Of a stretch of 17,782 bases of DNA, positions 7,125 through 13,903 are shown piece after piece. The stretch comes from Acidobacteriota bacterium (GTDB taxonomy: Bacteria; Acidobacteriota; UBA4820; DSQY01). The DNA lies in contig JAKAIJ010000024.1 of the NCBI GenBank assembly GCA_021814355.1, positions 1 through 17,782 on the forward strand, written 5' to 3'. Numbering within the stretch: position 1 is the first letter of the stretch; each line of letters opens with the position of its first letter. The notes under the pieces were generated by a model. That model was not told where the DNA came from and did no database searches. It saw only the letters and a program-made list of their open reading frames with translations. The position numbers and the translations under genes were made by a program.

Positions 7125-8500
7125 CAGCTTCCCCCTCTCGCCGCGAGGGCGTCCACCAGCCCGTCGAGGCCCACCGCCCGGCTCCCCTTCACCAGCAGGA
7201 GGTCCCCCGGCGCGAGGTGGGACTCGATCCAGCCCCGGGCTTCTTGCCACTCCGCCGCGTAGAAGACCGGCCGTCCGGATTCCCCGAAGGCTTCGGCCAT
7301 GGGGCGCGCCGGTTCGCCACCCACCACCGCGAGCGCCGCGGCCACCTTGGCGGCCTCCCGGCCGGCGCGGGCGTGGTGAGTCGCCGCCTCGGGCCCCAGC
7401 TCGCGCATCTCGCCCAGAACCGCCACCACGCGGCGGCCCCAGCGGGAGGCGGACTTCAGCACCGCAGCCACCGCCGCTGGGTTCGCGTTGTAGGAGTCGT
7501 CCAGCACGAGGATGCCGTCCTTCAGCGCCACCAGCTCCCCCCGGTGGCGGGCCGGCTTGAGGGACGGCCCCGCAGCCGCGACCTCGTCGAGGCTCAGGCC
7601 GCACGCGAGCCCGGCCGCGCAGGCGGCGGCGAAGTTCATCGCCTGATGGTCCCCGGGGAGGGGCAGGAAACCCCGGACCCGCGCCCCGGCCCAATGGAGG
7701 GCGAAGGGGACCCCCGCCTCCGACACTCGCGCTCCCGTCTCGATCCGCAGGTCGGCCTCCGCCGCGCGGCCGTAGGTCAGGCGGCGCATCCCCGCGGGGA
7801 CCGGAACGGCGGTGAGGAGCGGGTCGTCCGCGTTCACCGCGGCGAACCCGTCCGGGCGGGTCCAGCGCAGGACCTTCGCCTTCTCGTCCCGGATGGCGTC
7901 GAGGGAGGGAAAGAACTCCGTGTGGACCGGCTGGATGTTCGTGAAGACCACCCCGTCGGGAAGCGCCACCGGGGCCAGCTCCTCCATTTCGCCGGGCCGG
8001 CTGATCCCCAGCTCGATCGCCCAGAAGCGCGCGTCGGCGTCGGCGTTCAAGAGGGTCTCGGGGACCCCCAGGAGGTTGTTGCGGTTCCCCGCGGTGGCGC
8101 TCGTGGCGCCCCCCCGCGCCAGGACGGCGGCGGTAAAATCCTTGGTGGAGGTCTTGCCGCAGGAGCCGACCACGCCGACGACCGTGCCGCCGAAGGCTCC
8201 CCTTGCAGCACACCCCAGGGCCCGCAGGGCGAGCTCGGTGGAAGCCACGCGGAGGACGGGGGCCGGCGCCTCTCCCGCTAGCGGGCGTTCCATCAGGAGG
8301 GCGGCCGCGCCCCGCGCCGCGGCCTCCGCGACGTAATCGTGACCGTCCGCGCGCTCGCCCTTCAGCGCCACGAAGAGGTTCCCGGGGCGCACCGCGCGGG
8401 AATCCAGCGCGACCCCCGCAAAGGAGGCTCCCGCAGGGGCCGCGGTGGTCCCGGCGACGAGGGCGGCGGCGGCGGAGAGCCGGAAGGATCTCAGCGCCAT
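7124..8500 (-). CDS. murF: UDP-MurNAc-tripeptide--D-Ala-D-Ala ligase MurF
   Basis: MurF adds the D-Ala-D-Ala dipeptide to the UDP-MurNAc-tripeptide, finishing the cytoplasmic pentapeptide. The 458-residue product starts at ATG 8500 behind GGAGG and overlaps the murE stop by 10 nt. Motifs are DSRAVRPGNLFVALKGERADGHD (33-55, the N-terminal substrate domain; quoted here as ends DSRAV and GHD), a P-loop GSCGKTSTK (112-120), TNIQPVHTEFF (187-197), NEADDP-like NADDP (223-227), DDSYNANP (334-341, a hallmark of MurF) and VKGSRAVGLD (437-446). The P-loop has Cys-Gly and TST where TGSxGKTTTK is usual, but the essential GKT is intact. Confidence 0.96.
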   Translation of the reverse strand: MALRSFRLSAAAALVAGTTAAPAGASFAGVALDSRAVRPGNLFVALKGERADGHDYVAEAAARGAAALLMERPLAGEAPAPVLRVASTELALRALGCAARGAFGGTVVGVVGSCGKTSTKDFTAAVLARGGATSATAGNRNNLLGVPETLLNADADARFWAIELGISRPGEMEELAPVALPDGVVFTNIQPVHTEFFPSLDAIRDEKAKVLRWTRPDGFAAVNADDPLLTAVPVPAGMRRLTYGRAAEADLRIETGARVSEAGVPFALHWAGARVRGFLPLPGDHQAMNFAAACAAGLACGLSLDEVAAAGPSLKPARHRGELVALKDGILVLDDSYNANPAAVAAVLKSASRWGRRVVAVLGEMRELGPEAATHHARAGREAAKVAAALAVVGGEPARPMAEAFGESGRPVFYAAEWQEARGWIESHLAPGDLLLVKGSRAVGLDGLVDALAARGGS

Positions 8501-9984
8501 CCCATGCCCTCCAGGAGTTCGCGCGCCACCGTCGGATCATGAAACGGCACCTCGGAGGCGCCGCGAACCTGCACCCGCTCGTGGCCCTTGCCGGCGAGGA
8601 CCACGACGTCGCCGCCGCACGCCTCGCCGAAGGCCGCGCGGATGGCCGAGAGGCGGTCGAGCACGCGCAGGTATTTCTTCTCGGGGCTCAGCTCGGGGCG
8701 GATCCCCTTCTCCACGTCGTCGGCGATGGCTTCCGGGGACTCGGTCCTGGGATTGTCCGAGGTGAGCACCACCACGTCGCTCTGCCGCGCGGCCACGGCG
8801 CCCATGAGGGGGCGCTTGGTGCGGTCCCGGTCGCCCCCGCAGCCGAAAACGGTGATGAGTCGCCGCCCGCCCAGGCCCCGCAGGGTGGCGAGGAGGTTCT
8901 TCAGCGCGTCGTCCGTGTGGGCGTAGTCCACGAAAACGGCGAAGGGTTGGCCAGCGTCCACGCGCTCGAGCCGCCCGGGCACACCGGAGAGAGTCGCGAT
9001 CCCCTCCTCCACGGCCTCCCTGGGAGCCCCGGCCGCCAGGGCCGCACCCACGGCGACGAGAAGGTTCTGGAAGTTGAAGCGCCCCGCGAGCGAGGAGCGC
9101 ACCGCCACCTCGCCCCAGGGGGTGACCACCCGGGCGCGAACCCCCGCGAGGTCCAGTGCGACCTCCCGCGGGAAGACCTGCGCCGGGCGGTCCCCGCCGA
9201 CCCTCAGCATTCTCTTCCCTTCGAGCTCCTGGGTCAGCCGCATCCCGTAGGGGTCGTCAATGTTGATCACCGCGGTGCCGTCCTCCGCAAGGAGGTCGAA
9301 GAACCCGCGCTTGGCCTGGTAGTAGGCCTCCATGGTCTGATGGAAGTCGAGGTGGTCGCGGGTGAGGTTGGTGAAGGCCGCAGCCTTGAATCGCACGTGG
9401 CGCACCCGCTGGAGCACCAGCGAGTGGGAGGAGACCTCCATGGCTCCGTAGGGCACGGAGGCGTCGCCCAGCGCGCGCAGCCACCTGTGGACCTCGTCGG
9501 CCTCGGGGGTCGTACGGGTGGCCGGGCGGAGGCCCGCCCCGTCGTCGTACTCGATCGTCCCGAGCATGCCCGACCCGCCCGCGGCTCGGAAGATGTTCCG
9601 CAGGAGATAGACCACCGTGGTCTTTCCGTTGGTCCCCGTGGCGCCGGCCACGGCCACGGGCAGGCCGCGCGTCCCGTAGACCGCGGCACAGACCGCGGAG
9701 AAGGCCTCCCGGTCGCGGAGGCTTACGATCCACGGCACGGAGGTGGACCAGGAGGCCGGTGGACCGGCGTGGGAGAGCACCGCCACCGCACCCCGTTCCA
9801 CGGCCTCCCGGGCGAACCGGCGGCCGTCCTCCTTTAGCCCCCTGAGGGCGCCGAAGAGGTCGCCGGGCTTCACCCGGCGGGAATCGCAGGCGGCGCCCGT
9901 GACCGCTCCCCCCGCGCGCCCCTCCACCGAGGAGTGGGGCACCTGGGCCAGCAGGTCGGCGAGGGCGAGGGGCGGGCGGCTCAC
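8491..9984 (-). CDS. murE: UDP-MurNAc-L-Ala-D-Glu--meso-diaminopimelate ligase MurE
   Basis: MurE adds the third residue of the stem peptide. The 497-residue protein begins at GTG 9984, which overlaps the ftsI stop as GTGA and has GAGG seven bases upstream. It shows CDSRRVKPGDLFGALRG (33-49), the P-loop ATGTNGKTT (115-123), MEVSSHSL (182-189), TNLTRDHLDFH (205-215), FVDYAHTDDAL (351-361), the hinge GRLE (337-340), FGCGGDRDRTKRP (380-392) and AGKGHE (464-469). The substrate-specifying motif DNPRTESP (410-417), with Arg 413, is the form found in meso-diaminopimelate-adding enzymes. The cell wall should therefore be of the DAP type. Confidence 0.96.
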   Translation of the reverse strand: MSRPPLALADLLAQVPHSSVEGRAGGAVTGAACDSRRVKPGDLFGALRGLKEDGRRFAREAVERGAVAVLSHAGPPASWSTSVPWIVSLRDREAFSAVCAAVYGTRGLPVAVAGATGTNGKTTVVYLLRNIFRAAGGSGMLGTIEYDDGAGLRPATRTTPEADEVHRWLRALGDASVPYGAMEVSSHSLVLQRVRHVRFKAAAFTNLTRDHLDFHQTMEAYYQAKRGFFDLLAEDGTAVINIDDPYGMRLTQELEGKRMLRVGGDRPAQVFPREVALDLAGVRARVVTPWGEVAVRSSLAGRFNFQNLLVAVGAALAAGAPREAVEEGIATLSGVPGRLERVDAGQPFAVFVDYAHTDDALKNLLATLRGLGGRRLITVFGCGGDRDRTKRPLMGAVAARQSDVVVLTSDNPRTESPEAIADDVEKGIRPELSPEKKYLRVLDRLSAIRAAFGEACGGDVVVLAGKGHERVQVRGASEVPFHDPTVARELLEGMGWR

Positions 9985-11681
9985 TTGAGGACCTCGACCC
10001 GCGCCAGGTCGGCGGGGGGCGCGGCGGCCGCCCGGGCGGCCAGGCGCTTGAGCGCGAAGGCGGTGATCCGGGCCCAGGCGGGGGCCGCCACGGCCCCGCC
10101 GTAGATCTTCCCCACCGGCTCGTTCACCATGACCAGCGTCACGACGCGGGGGGCCTCCGCCGGCGCGTAGCCGACGAAGTAGGCGATGAAGAGCTTCCGG
10201 CCGTCCTCGCTGCGGTGGCCGATCTTCTGGGCGGTGCCGGTCTTGCCCGCCACGGTCACCCCGGGAATGGCGGCGGCCTTGCCGGTTCCCTCCTCCACGA
10301 CCCGCCGCAGCATGGCGTCTAGCTCTCGGGCGGTGTTCGGGGCGACGAGCCTCTCGGACGGCGGCACCGGCCCGTCCGGCAGGACGCGCGGAGTCACGCG
10401 GGTCCCCCCCGCGGCCACTGAGGCGTAGGCGAGGGCCAGCTGGATGGGGGTGGCCGTAAGCTCCTGGCCGAAGGAGATGCAGGGGAGCGAGAGCGCGGAC
10501 CACTGGTCGGGCGGGCGGAGCACGCCGCCCGGCTCGCCCTTCAGGCGCAGGGCCGTCGGCTCGCCGAACCCGAAGCGCCTCATGTAGTGGTACATCACTT
10601 CGGGTCCGAGGGCCATGCCGAGCTTGGCCGCGCCCACGTTGGAAGAGTGGGCCAGCACCTCCTCCAAGCTGTAGACCGCCTTGAGGGGCGGCTCGTCGTC
10701 GTGGATGGTCTTGGGGCCCACCGTGAGCGTGCCGTTGCCGACGGCCACCGTGTCCCACGGCCGGAAGCGGCCGGAGTCCAGCGCAGCCGCCAGGGTGACC
10801 AGCTTGAAGGTGCTCCCGGGCTCGTAGGCGTCCAGGACCGCGTGGTTCCGCCAGTCGGCCACGGGCGAGAGCGCCGGCGCGTTCGGGTCGAAGGTCGGGC
10901 GCACGGCCATCGCCAGGATGTCCCCCGTGCGCGGGTCCAGGACGAGGGCCACGCCGTCCCGCGCCCTTACCTCCGCCACGGTCCGGTCAAGCACCTGCTC
11001 GGCGTAGAACTGGATGGCCCCGTCCACCGTGAGCCGCACGGCGGGCGGCCGCGGGTCCACGTCGGGGACGATGTCGAGGGGGATGAGGGTGGTGGCGACG
11101 GCGTCGCGCATCACCACGTACTCGCGGCTCCCGCCCCGTAGCGCCCGATCCCAGTCCGCCTCGAGCCCCGCCAAGCCGCCGTCGGTTCCCATGCAGCCCA
11201 GCAGGTTGGCCGCTACGGAGCCGCCGGGGTAGGCGCGCCCCCACTCTTCCATCATCTCGCAGCCGGGGTAGCGCTGGCACAACGCCCGGGCCTCGTCGAA
11301 CCGGTCGTAGGGGAGCTTGCGCGCCAGCCAGGTGAAACCCTTTCGGCCGCGGAGCCTGTCGAGGACGTCGCCCGGCTCCTGGCCGGAGAGCCCCGCCACG
11401 GCGCGCGCGAGGCCCGCCGGATCGGAGAGCCTCCTCGGGTTGAAGGTGAAGAGCGAGGGGCAGCGCACGCTGGCGGCGAGCACCTCCCCGTCCCGGTCGA
11501 GCAGCGCGGCCCGGGGAAGATCCACGGTGATGCGCTCCTGGGCCTGTTCCGTGGCCGCCTCTTCGTAGTAGGCGTGCCGGAATCCCTGGATCCACACGAG
11601 GCGCCCCGCCACGACGGCGGCCGCCGCGAGGCCCAGGATCGCCAGGAGCCGTGGGCGCAGCGCCTTCGCGGGCCCCGTCAT
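9981..11681 (-). CDS. ftsI: Septal class B penicillin-binding protein FtsI (PBP3-type)
   Basis: This is the monofunctional D,D-transpeptidase that crosslinks septal peptidoglycan, working with FtsW. The 566-residue protein has a short basic N-terminus, one membrane anchor (about 11-30), a pedestal domain containing PRAALLDRDGEVLA (56-69), and a C-terminal transpeptidase domain. The three active-site motifs are STFK (290-293, nucleophile Ser 290), SSN (346-348) and KTGT (480-483). No C-terminal PASTA repeat follows, unlike SpoVD or Gram-positive PBP2x, so it is of the Gram-negative FtsI layout. The start ATG 11681 overlaps the ftsL stop as ATGA. The stop overlaps murE. Confidence 0.95.
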   Translation of the reverse strand: MTGPAKALRPRLLAILGLAAAAVVAGRLVWIQGFRHAYYEEAATEQAQERITVDLPRAALLDRDGEVLAASVRCPSLFTFNPRRLSDPAGLARAVAGLSGQEPGDVLDRLRGRKGFTWLARKLPYDRFDEARALCQRYPGCEMMEEWGRAYPGGSVAANLLGCMGTDGGLAGLEADWDRALRGGSREYVVMRDAVATTLIPLDIVPDVDPRPPAVRLTVDGAIQFYAEQVLDRTVAEVRARDGVALVLDPRTGDILAMAVRPTFDPNAPALSPVADWRNHAVLDAYEPGSTFKLVTLAAALDSGRFRPWDTVAVGNGTLTVGPKTIHDDEPPLKAVYSLEEVLAHSSNVGAAKLGMALGPEVMYHYMRRFGFGEPTALRLKGEPGGVLRPPDQWSALSLPCISFGQELTATPIQLALAYASVAAGGTRVTPRVLPDGPVPPSERLVAPNTARELDAMLRRVVEEGTGKAAAIPGVTVAGKTGTAQKIGHRSEDGRKLFIAYFVGYAPAEAPRVVTLVMVNEPVGKIYGGAVAAPAWARITAFALKRLAARAAAAPPADLARVEVLK

Positions 11682-12109
11682 TGGCGCCGCACCCTCGGCG
11701 CACGCGCCACCTTCGCGGGCCGGGGCGCCGAAGCCGGGACTCCGGCGGCCGCACCCGCCGCCGCGGCGGGCTTCGGGGGCTCGAGCGGCCTCTCGACACT
11801 GGGCTCCCCGGCGTCCTCGGGGACGAGGCCCAGCTTTTCCCCGGCCACCGCCGCCACGGTAGGCAGCGCGAGGAGGGACGCCTTCTGCAGCGAAAGGCGG
11901 TCCCGCTCCCGCTCCAGTTGCTGCCTCCTTGCGAGCAGCGCCGAGACCCGGTACTCGGCGGCGAGCTGGTACACCGACGAGAGGGCGACGTAGGCCAGGA
12001 GCGGAGCAGCCACCGCCGCGGTGAACCCGATGAGCCGCAGGGCGTCGGCCAGGCCGCGGCGGTCCGGCTGGCGGATGGGCTTCCCGCCGATGGGGAGGGG
12101 CGCCGTCAC
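11678..12109 (-). CDS. ftsL: Cell division protein FtsL
   Basis: FtsL is a small bitopic divisome protein that pairs with FtsB and FtsQ and activates FtsWI. I place the start at GTG 12109, because it overlaps the rsmH stop as GTGA and the frame upstream of it only repeats rsmH DNA. The 143-residue product has a basic N-terminus, one membrane helix (about 25-48), a charged helical segment likely to form a coiled coil (about 52-80, rich in Arg, Glu and Leu), and a terminal LGLVPED stretch typical of FtsL. A proline- and alanine-rich, basic tail (about 100-143) extends beyond the usual domain. FtsL diverges fast in sequence; the assignment relies on architecture plus position between rsmH and ftsI. 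Confidence 0.85.
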   Translation of the reverse strand: MTAPLPIGGKPIRQPDRRGLADALRLIGFTAAVAAPLLAYVALSSVYQLAAEYRVSALLARRQQLERERDRLSLQKASLLALPTVAAVAGEKLGLVPEDAGEPSVERPLEPPKPAAAAGAAAGVPASAPRPAKVARAPRVRRQ

Positions 12110-13038
12110 GCCTTCACCGCCGCGCGAAGCCTCGCGCTCCGGGCCGCGGGGTTCGCGGCCACCTCCGCCTCGGAGGCCTTCACGGCGCGGCCGGTAAGCA
12201 GCCGCACCACCGGGGACTTTCCGCAGCCGCACGCGGGCATCCGAGGCGGGCAGGTGCACCCGCGGGAGAGTTCCCGCAGGGTCTGCTTCACGATACGGTC
12301 CTCGAGCGAGTGGTAGGCCAGCATCACGAGTCGCCCGCCCCGCTCGAGCAGGTCCGCCGCCGCGCGCACGAACGCGTCGAGTCCATCGAGTTCCGCGTTC
12401 ACGTGGATCCGGAGCGCCTGGAAGACCCGGGTGGACGGGTGGACGGCGCCGCGCCGGCCCCGGAAGGGCACCACCGACTCCACGAGCGCCGCCAGGTCGC
12501 GCCCCGTCGCCACGGGCGCCTCGGCCCGTCGGCGCACGATGGCCCGCGCGATGGGCCGGGCGTATGGCTCCTCGCCGTAGCCGCGGAAGACGCGGGTCAG
12601 CTCGGCCTCGTCGGCGGTGGCCAGCAGGTCGAGCGCGGGGGCGCCCGCCGAGCGGTCCATCCGCATGTCCAGGGGGCCCTCGTCGCGGAAGCTGAAGCCC
12701 CGGCCCGACCGGAGCTGGTAGGTGCTCATGCCGAGGTCCGCCAGGATTCCCCGGACGGGGGCGCCGCAGGCGCCCGCCCAGGCCTTCACGTCCTTGAAAT
12801 CCGAGTGGACCGTACGGACCCGGTCCCCGTAGCCCGCCAGGTTCCTTCGCGCGATGGCCAGGGCCTCCGCGTCCCGGTCAATCCCGAGCACGGTCGCGGC
12901 CGGGGAGGCGTCGAGGATTCCCCGGGCGTGTCCGCCCATCCCCAGCGTGCAGTCCACGAACCGGCCTCCCTCACTCGCGCGGAGGGTCTGGATCACCTCC
13001 GCGAGCATGACCGGGACGTGGAGACTGTCCGTTTCCAT
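12106..13038 (-). CDS. rsmH: 16S rRNA (cytosine(1402)-N(4))-methyltransferase RsmH (MraW)
   Basis: RsmH N4-methylates C1402 in the decoding centre of 16S rRNA using S-adenosylmethionine. The 310-residue protein shows HVPVMLAEV (7-15), the SAM-binding DCTLGMGGH (29-37), GIDRDAEAL (52-60), the conserved block from DLGMSTYQLRSGRGFSF (101-117) to PLDMRMD (122-128), HPSTRVFQALRIHVNAEL (200-217), YHSLEDRIVK (242-251), a Cys cluster CTCPPRMPACGCG (261-273), and the ending NPAARSARLRA (296-306). The start ATG 13038 is preceded by GAGG at 13045-13048 (six-base spacing) and sits just ahead of the conserved N-terminal motif. It therefore really lies inside the 3' end of mraZ, giving a 68-nt overlap. Confidence 0.97.
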   Translation of the reverse strand: METDSLHVPVMLAEVIQTLRASEGGRFVDCTLGMGGHARGILDASPAATVLGIDRDAEALAIARRNLAGYGDRVRTVHSDFKDVKAWAGACGAPVRGILADLGMSTYQLRSGRGFSFRDEGPLDMRMDRSAGAPALDLLATADEAELTRVFRGYGEEPYARPIARAIVRRRAEAPVATGRDLAALVESVVPFRGRRGAVHPSTRVFQALRIHVNAELDGLDAFVRAAADLLERGGRLVMLAYHSLEDRIVKQTLRELSRGCTCPPRMPACGCGKSPVVRLLTGRAVKASEAEVAANPAARSARLRAAVKA

Positions 13039-13492
13039 GCCGCGCCTCGCGCAGAATGCCCGAAATGAACCGGATCGTATCGTCCGTCAGCGGCTCCCGG
13101 GCCTGGAGCTCGAGCAGGGTCTTTTCGTTCCAGACCTCGAGCTGGTTCGTGGGATGGCCGAGCACGACCACCTCGCCTTCCATGCGGGCGTGCTGGCGGA
13201 GGCGCGGCGGCACGAGGAGCCGCCCCTGGCCGTCCAGTTCCTGCTCGTCGCCGTAGAGGTCCACGGTTCGGAGGAACTGCACGACGCGCGGGTCGTCGCC
13301 CCAGCCCGATCCGCGGAGGACCTCCTCCACCTGGATCCACTCCGAGAGGGGGAAGATCTTCACGCTGGGTGAGCCGTACGCGGTGAGGAAGACCTTTGGC
13401 CCGAACCGCTCCAGGAGCGTGGACCGGAATTTGCTGGGGACCTTCAGCCGGCCCTTCTCGTCGATTTTGGCGTCCGCGCTGCCTCGAAACAT
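12971..13492 (-). CDS. mraZ: Transcriptional regulator MraZ
   Basis: MraZ is a ring-forming DNA-binding protein with two SpoVT/AbrB-like half domains. In characterised bacteria it binds repeats upstream of its own operon and adjusts dcw expression. The 173-residue protein starts at ATG 13492 (MFRGSADAKIDEKGRLKVPS) and carries both diagnostic motifs, DEKGR (11-15) and DGQGR (87-91). Each is followed by a hydrophobic-VPxxxR stretch (VPSKFR, VPPRLR). The domain is complete by about residue 153. The last 20 residues are a Pro/Arg/Gly-rich tail encoded by DNA shared with rsmH. The protein is longer than the 140-155 residues common in the family. The gene is the first of the operon; candidate binding sites lie 50-75 bases upstream of its start. 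Confidence 0.95.
   Translation of the reverse strand: MFRGSADAKIDEKGRLKVPSKFRSTLLERFGPKVFLTAYGSPSVKIFPLSEWIQVEEVLRGSGWGDDPRVVQFLRTVDLYGDEQELDGQGRLLVPPRLRQHARMEGEVVVLGHPTNQLEVWNEKTLLELQAREPLTDDTIRFISGILREARHGNGQSPRPGHARGGDPDPPRE
13045..13048 (-). promoter_or_regulatory. Shine-Dalgarno of rsmH inside the mraZ coding sequence
   Basis: GAGG on the minus strand, six bases before ATG 13038, supports an rsmH start within the mraZ reading frame. No later ATG or GTG precedes the conserved HVPV motif with comparable support. Confidence 0.6.
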
Positions 13493-13507
13493 CTCTCAAC
13501 TCTCAGC

Positions 13508-13549
13508 AAAAAAATGGACTTTCTCGCCCCTCTCGAGGCAGTCCATTTT
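13508..13549 (-). terminator. Terminator-like hairpin in the mraZ leader (candidate attenuator)
   Basis: As minus-strand RNA, AAAAUGGACU (13549-13540) pairs perfectly with AGUCCAUUUU (13520-13511). An inner CUCG/CGAG stem (13537-13534 with 13526-13523) extends it, and the 3' arm runs straight into a U7 tract (13514-13508). The hairpin lies between the predicted transcription start (about 13566) and the mraZ start codon (13492), where a terminator would act on the whole operon. The 5' arm includes the third TGGAC box, so the inverted repeat could instead be part of a protein-binding site. The stem is A+U-rich at its base, so terminator strength is uncertain. Confidence 0.5.
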
Positions 13550-13565
13550 GGTCCACTTTACTCCA
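13541..13565 (-). promoter_or_regulatory. Candidate MraZ operator: three direct TGGAN boxes, 10-nt period
   Basis: On the minus strand TGGAG (13565-13561), TGGAC (13555-13551) and TGGAC (13545-13541) are separated by exactly five bases each. This reproduces the layout of the Escherichia coli MraZ site (three TGGGN boxes, five-base spacers), with A in place of the third G. The array begins at about +1 of the predicted dcw promoter, a position suited to repression. A further TGGAC exists in inverted orientation at 13515-13519. Confidence 0.7.
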
Positions 13566-13572
13566 CATTGCA

Positions 13573-13601
13573 ATAATACGTACTAAGATTCTGGTTGTCA
13601 A
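13573..13601 (-). promoter_or_regulatory. Sigma-70-type promoter of the dcw operon
   Basis: The minus strand has TTGACA (13601-13596), a 17-base spacer and TATTAT (13578-13573), a near-consensus pair at ideal spacing. Transcription should start near 13566, giving a leader of about 75 nt before the mraZ ATG. The surrounding sequence is much richer in A+T than the genes. Confidence 0.85.
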
Positions 13602-13688
13602 GAGCCTGAAGAGGGAGACTTTCGGGAGATCCGGGCTCCGTCGGGCGTCGCGCGGAGGCGCTTTTCGTCCTCTCGGGATGGAAGTACC

Positions 13689-13709
13689 CCCGGCGCGCCT
13701 GGCGCCGGG
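13689..13709. repeat. G+C-rich palindrome between the two divergent promoters
   Basis: CCCGGCGC (13689-13696) and GCGCCGGG (13702-13709) are perfect inverted arms around a five-base centre, about 12 bases upstream of the tRNA promoter -35 element. There is no U tract on either side. It could be an operator or simply a hairpin; its role is unknown. Confidence 0.5.
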
Positions 13710-13721
13710 CGGCCCGCGCTA

Positions 13722-13750
13722 TTGACACGGAGCGCGCAAAGGCTTATGAT
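13722..13750 (+). promoter_or_regulatory. Sigma-70-type promoter of the initiator tRNA gene
   Basis: TTGACA (13722-13727), a 17-base spacer and TATGAT (13745-13750) form a near-consensus promoter. The start is expected near 13756-13757, only about five bases before the tRNA 5' end, which suits a strongly expressed stable RNA. Confidence 0.85.
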
Positions 13751-13761
13751 GCTTTACTTGG

Positions 13762-13838
13762 CGCGGGGTGGAGCAGTCCGGTAGCTCGCTGGGCTCATAA
13801 CCCAGAGGTCGAAGGTTCAAATCCTTCCCCCGCCACCA
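13762..13838 (+). tRNA. Initiator tRNA-fMet (CAU)
   Basis: The 77-nt gene folds as a full cloverleaf with encoded CCA: acceptor CGCGGGG with CCCCGCC, D stem GAGC/GCTC, anticodon stem CTGGG/CCCAG around CTCATAA, and T stem GAAGG/CCTTC with TTCAAAT. Initiator identity rests on three points. Positions 1 and 72 do not pair; three consecutive G:C pairs (29-31 with 39-41) close the anticodon stem; and the D stem has A11:U24. The unpaired combination here is C1 with C72, not the common C1:A72. Elongator Met and Ile2 tRNAs lack these features. Confidence 0.95.
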
Positions 13839-13841
13839 AAC

Positions 13842-13872
13842 CGACAGACCCGGCCTCGGCCGGGTCTTGTCG
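13842..13872 (+). terminator. Strong hairpin after the tRNA gene
   Basis: GACCCGGC (13847-13854) and GCCGGGTC (13859-13866) pair around a CTCG loop. The stem extends by CGACA/TGTCG (13842-13846 with 13868-13872) past one bulged T. It starts four bases after the tRNA CCA. No run of T follows, so termination may be incomplete; it may also protect or help process the tRNA 3' end. Confidence 0.6.
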
Positions 13873-13889
13873 TATAGCGCATTCCTTGC

Positions 13890-13895
13890 GGAGGG
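13890..13895 (+). promoter_or_regulatory. Shine-Dalgarno that selects the hydrolase GTG start
   Basis: GGAGGG lies eight bases before GTG 13904-13906. It falls after an alternative in-frame TTG at 13886, so it supports the GTG as the true start and excludes the longer form. Confidence 0.75.
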
Positions 13896-13903
13896 TTTCC
13901 GGG

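Noticed and set aside
12110..12259. Longer ftsL with ATG at 12259
   Set aside because: The extra 50 codons overlap rsmH in a shadow frame. The GTG at 12109 gives the GTGA coupling seen elsewhere in this operon and a normal FtsL architecture.
13886..13903. Hydrolase start at TTG 13886
   Set aside because: GGAGGG at 13890-13895 lies downstream of it and is correctly spaced for GTG 13904.
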